NCBI GenBank assembly: GCA_902482185.1
Contig: CABSZR010000041.1
Span: 1 to 9,233, forward strand
DNA length: 9,233 nt
From: an uncultured Collinsella sp.
GTDB taxonomy: Bacteria; Actinomycetota; Coriobacteriia; Coriobacteriales; Coriobacteriaceae
Reading direction: 5' to 3'
The translations under genes and the position numbers were made by a program. Below, piece by piece: positions 7,487-9,233 of the stretch (positions within the stretch are counted from its first letter, which is position 1; every line of letters starts with the position of its first letter). Under the pieces are notes generated by a model. That model saw only the letters and a program-made list of their open reading frames with translations, searched no databases and was not told where the DNA came from.

Positions 7487-8944
7487 ATGGACTACAAGAT
7501 TACCGGCTACGAGCCCGCCCAGCTGTTCCATTTCTTTGAGGAGGTCAGCGCGATCCCCCGTGGGTCTGGCAACGAGAAAGGCATCAGCGATTTCCTGGTC
7601 GCGTTTGCCAAGGAGCGCGGTCTCGATGTGTATCAGGACGAGGTCTACAACGTCATCATTCGCAAGCCCGCATCTGCCGGCGCCGAGAATGCCCCGACCG
7701 TAATGCTGCAGGGCCACATCGATATGGTGTGCGACAAGTTGGGCTCCGTTGAGCACGACTTTACGACTGATGGTATCGACCTGGTCGTCAAGGACGGCGT
7801 CCTCACCGCTAACGGCACCACTCTGGGCGCCGACAACGGTATTGCCGTCGCTCTGATGCTCACTGTTCTCGATGACGATTCGATCGTTCACCCCGCCCTC
7901 GAGTGCGTATTCACTACCGACGAGGAGACTGGCCTGGTCGGCGCCGAGACGCTCGACAAGTCCCAGATTAGCGCCCGCACCATGATTAACCTTGACTCCG
8001 AGGAAGAGGGCGTTGCTACCGTCAGCTGCGCCGGCGGTGTCGTCGTTACCTACACCTGCCCGATCGCGCGCGAGCACAAGACCGGTAGCACCCTCACGCT
8101 CGACATCTCCGGCCTGCTGGGCGGCCACTCCGGCAGCGATATCAACCTGGAGCGCGGCAACGGCAACCTCATCATGGCCCGCATCATCGACCGCCTGATG
8201 GTCGCCGGCGAGCCCGCCATCGTTAGCTTTAACGGCGGCACCAAGGACAACGCCATCAACCGTGAGTGCAAGGCTGTTCTGGTCTACGCCGACCACGCTG
8301 CCGCCGAGGCCGCGGCCCAGATCGCAAAGGGCATCATCGCCGACGTTACTGCCGAGCTCGAGGTCTTTGACCCCGGCTTTACCTGCACCGTCGAGATTGC
8401 CGACGACGCCGAGGTCGAGGCCATGGATCAGAAGTCCGCGCTTGCCCTCATCCGCGCCCTGCGTCTTGCCCCCAACGGCGTGATTCGCCGCAACGTCGCC
8501 ACCGACGGCTCCGTCGAGGTTTCCTCCAACATCGGTGTGGTTGCCACTTCTGACGACGAGGTCAAGATCATGCTGTCCCCGCGCTCCTCGATCACCTCGC
8601 TGCAGAACGAGTTCAAGGACCGCCTGCAGACGCTGGCCGATGTCCTGGGCTTCGACGCCAAGTTCGAGTTCGAGTATCCCGGCTGGAGCTATGCCGAGCA
8701 TTCGCCGGTCCGCGAAGTCTTTGTCGAGAGCTATCGAGAGCTCTTTGGCTCCGAGCTGCGCATCGAGTCCATTCACGCCGGCCTTGAGTGCGGCCTGTTT
8801 GCCGAGGCCCTGCACGGCCTGGACGCCATCGCCGTGGGCCCGACGCTCTCCGATGTCCACACCCCGGACGAGAGCATGGAGCTCGCTTCTGCCGAGCGCT
8901 TCTACGAGCTGCTCATCGACGTCCTCAAGCGCCTCGCTGCGTAA
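7487..8944 (+). CDS. pepD: Aminoacyl-histidine dipeptidase (Xaa-His dipeptidase, peptidase family M20C)
   Basis: The 485-residue product matches the length of E. coli PepD. It is a cytosolic di-zinc peptidase that cleaves Xaa-His and other dipeptides. The residues known in the family are all present at a constant offset of three from the E. coli and Vibrio numbering. Metal ligands are H77 (GHIDMVCDK), D116 (GADNGIA), E147, D170 (NLDSEEEG) and H458 (DVHTPDE). Catalytic residues are D79 and E146 (TDEETG). The GGHSGSDI segment is the conserved lid-domain motif after the first metal-binding half. HAGLECG (H430, E434) is also conserved. The full motif set points to an active enzyme. The strong ribosome binding site and regular codon use suggest good expression. 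It is flanked by terminators and looks monocistronic, converging on the next gene. Confidence 0.96.
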   Translation: MDYKITGYEPAQLFHFFEEVSAIPRGSGNEKGISDFLVAFAKERGLDVYQDEVYNVIIRKPASAGAENAPTVMLQGHIDMVCDKLGSVEHDFTTDGIDLVVKDGVLTANGTTLGADNGIAVALMLTVLDDDSIVHPALECVFTTDEETGLVGAETLDKSQISARTMINLDSEEEGVATVSCAGGVVVTYTCPIAREHKTGSTLTLDISGLLGGHSGSDINLERGNGNLIMARIIDRLMVAGEPAIVSFNGGTKDNAINRECKAVLVYADHAAAEAAAQIAKGIIADVTAELEVFDPGFTCTVEIADDAEVEAMDQKSALALIRALRLAPNGVIRRNVATDGSVEVSSNIGVVATSDDEVKIMLSPRSSITSLQNEFKDRLQTLADVLGFDAKFEFEYPGWSYAEHSPVREVFVESYRELFGSELRIESIHAGLECGLFAEALHGLDAIAVGPTLSDVHTPDESMELASAERFYELLIDVLKRLAA

Positions 8945-8999
8945 AGGTCGCATTGACGGCGATCCAAAACCTTTGCTGATGGATTGCAAATGACATTAC

Positions 9000-9049
9000 G
9001 AGAGGGGGCATTCGAGCGTTTGCGACGGGTGCCCCCCCCCTCTTTTGTT
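9000..9049 (+). terminator. Terminator of pepD with a C9 run
   Basis: AGAGGGGGCA (9001-9010) can pair with TGCCCCCCCCCTCT (9030-9043). The G-run has five bases and the C-run nine (9032-9040), so four Cs must bulge or slip. TTTTGTTT follows directly, giving a plus-strand U-tract. It lies between convergent genes; read on the minus strand, the stem lacks a good T-run. Confidence 0.7.
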
Positions 9050-9073
9050 TGATAATTGCGAAATTACGGTCAC

Positions 9074-9233
9074 CTAGTCCATTTCTGCCCTGATGAGGTC
9101 GAGGGTGCGCTGGCAGTTTTCGCGGACGGGGCCGAGCATATGCTCGCGCAGGTCCGCCATGCCGGGCAGGTCGGCGTATTCGTCCATGACCTCTTCCATG
9201 CAAATGGGTACCTCGTAGGCGAGGCCCATCATG
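9074..9233 (-). CDS. Hypothetical protein, C-terminal end only (start at or beyond window edge)
   Basis: Read on the minus strand, a frame runs from the window edge to a TAG at 9076-9074, encoding 52 visible residues that end LDLIRAEMD. The sequence begins MMGLAYEVPICMEEVMDEYA and is acidic and helical-looking (LPGMADLREHMLGPVRENCQ), typical of a real C-terminus rather than a random GC-rich shadow frame. An ATG exists at 9232, but with no upstream sequence it cannot be told from an internal Met, and the gene probably continues past the edge. I do not recognise the family. It is convergent with pepD, with the shared gap holding the pepD terminator. Confidence 0.6.
   Translation of the reverse strand, partial: MMGLAYEVPICMEEVMDEYADLPGMADLREHMLGPVRENCQRTLDLIRAEMD

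Noticed and set aside
7449..7703. Out-of-frame ATG frame starting just before pepD
   Set aside because: It runs mainly within pepD, has no ribosome binding site, and gives a Ser/Arg-rich shadow translation.
7454..8989. Minus-strand open frame of about 511 codons opposite pepD
   Set aside because: It is antisense to a gene with a complete catalytic residue set, and its Gly/Asp/Val-rich composition is that of a shadow frame.
8925..9203. Minus-strand frame of 92 codons across the pepD-convergent gap
   Set aside because: It runs through the terminator and into the pepD end and is Arg/Pro/His-rich. The alternative frame ending at 9074 has better protein-like composition and stops before the terminator.
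1..9233. Mobile elements, CRISPR arrays, tRNA or rRNA genes
   Set aside because: I saw no transposase or integrase motifs, regularly spaced repeats, tRNA-like cloverleaf or conserved rRNA segment on either strand.

Overview
The window is a GC-rich bacterial chromosomal segment with densely packed housekeeping-type genes. The combination of a very large fused acyl-CoA-dehydratase-activase-like protein, a ClpC-type unfoldase and a PepD dipeptidase, together with the GC-rich codon use, suggests an anaerobic actinobacterium of the Coriobacteriia (Collinsella-like). That placement is an inference from gene content and composition; no rRNA or other marker is present to prove it.

Layout. (1) Bases 1-3764 (+) hold the 3' part of a giant gene whose start lies left of the window. 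It encodes a BadF/BadG/BcrA/BcrD-type ATPase domain, then a cysteine cluster, then two tandem dehydratase-like iron-sulfur modules. (2) A TetR-family regulator (3748-4437, +) starts inside the last codons of that gene, so the two are probably co-transcribed and translationally coupled. (3) A 192-bp gap holds an imperfect direct repeat, a 9-bp inverted repeat, and a terminator-like hairpin just upstream of the next gene. (4) clpC (4630-7272, +) encodes a two-AAA+-domain unfoldase with a ClpP-docking VGF loop, followed by a clear hairpin terminator. (5) A 214-bp gap carries clustered ACCGT/ACGGT half-sites. (6) pepD (7487-8944, +) encodes a complete M20C dipeptidase with all metal and catalytic residues, followed by a G/C-rich terminator containing a run of nine Cs. 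(7) The last 160 bases hold the 3' end of a convergent minus-strand gene of unknown function.

How the genes relate. The activase and TetR gene form one likely operon, in which the regulator may control the activase and itself. clpC and pepD each look like single-gene units bounded by terminators. ClpC would feed unfolded substrates to ClpP, whose gene is not in this window. PepD would hydrolyse dipeptides in the cytosol, a late step of protein turnover. No mobile element, CRISPR array, tRNA or rRNA was seen. I found no convincing novel defence or mobile system. The most interesting items are the duplicated architecture of the giant activase protein and the terminator-like hairpin in the clpC leader.
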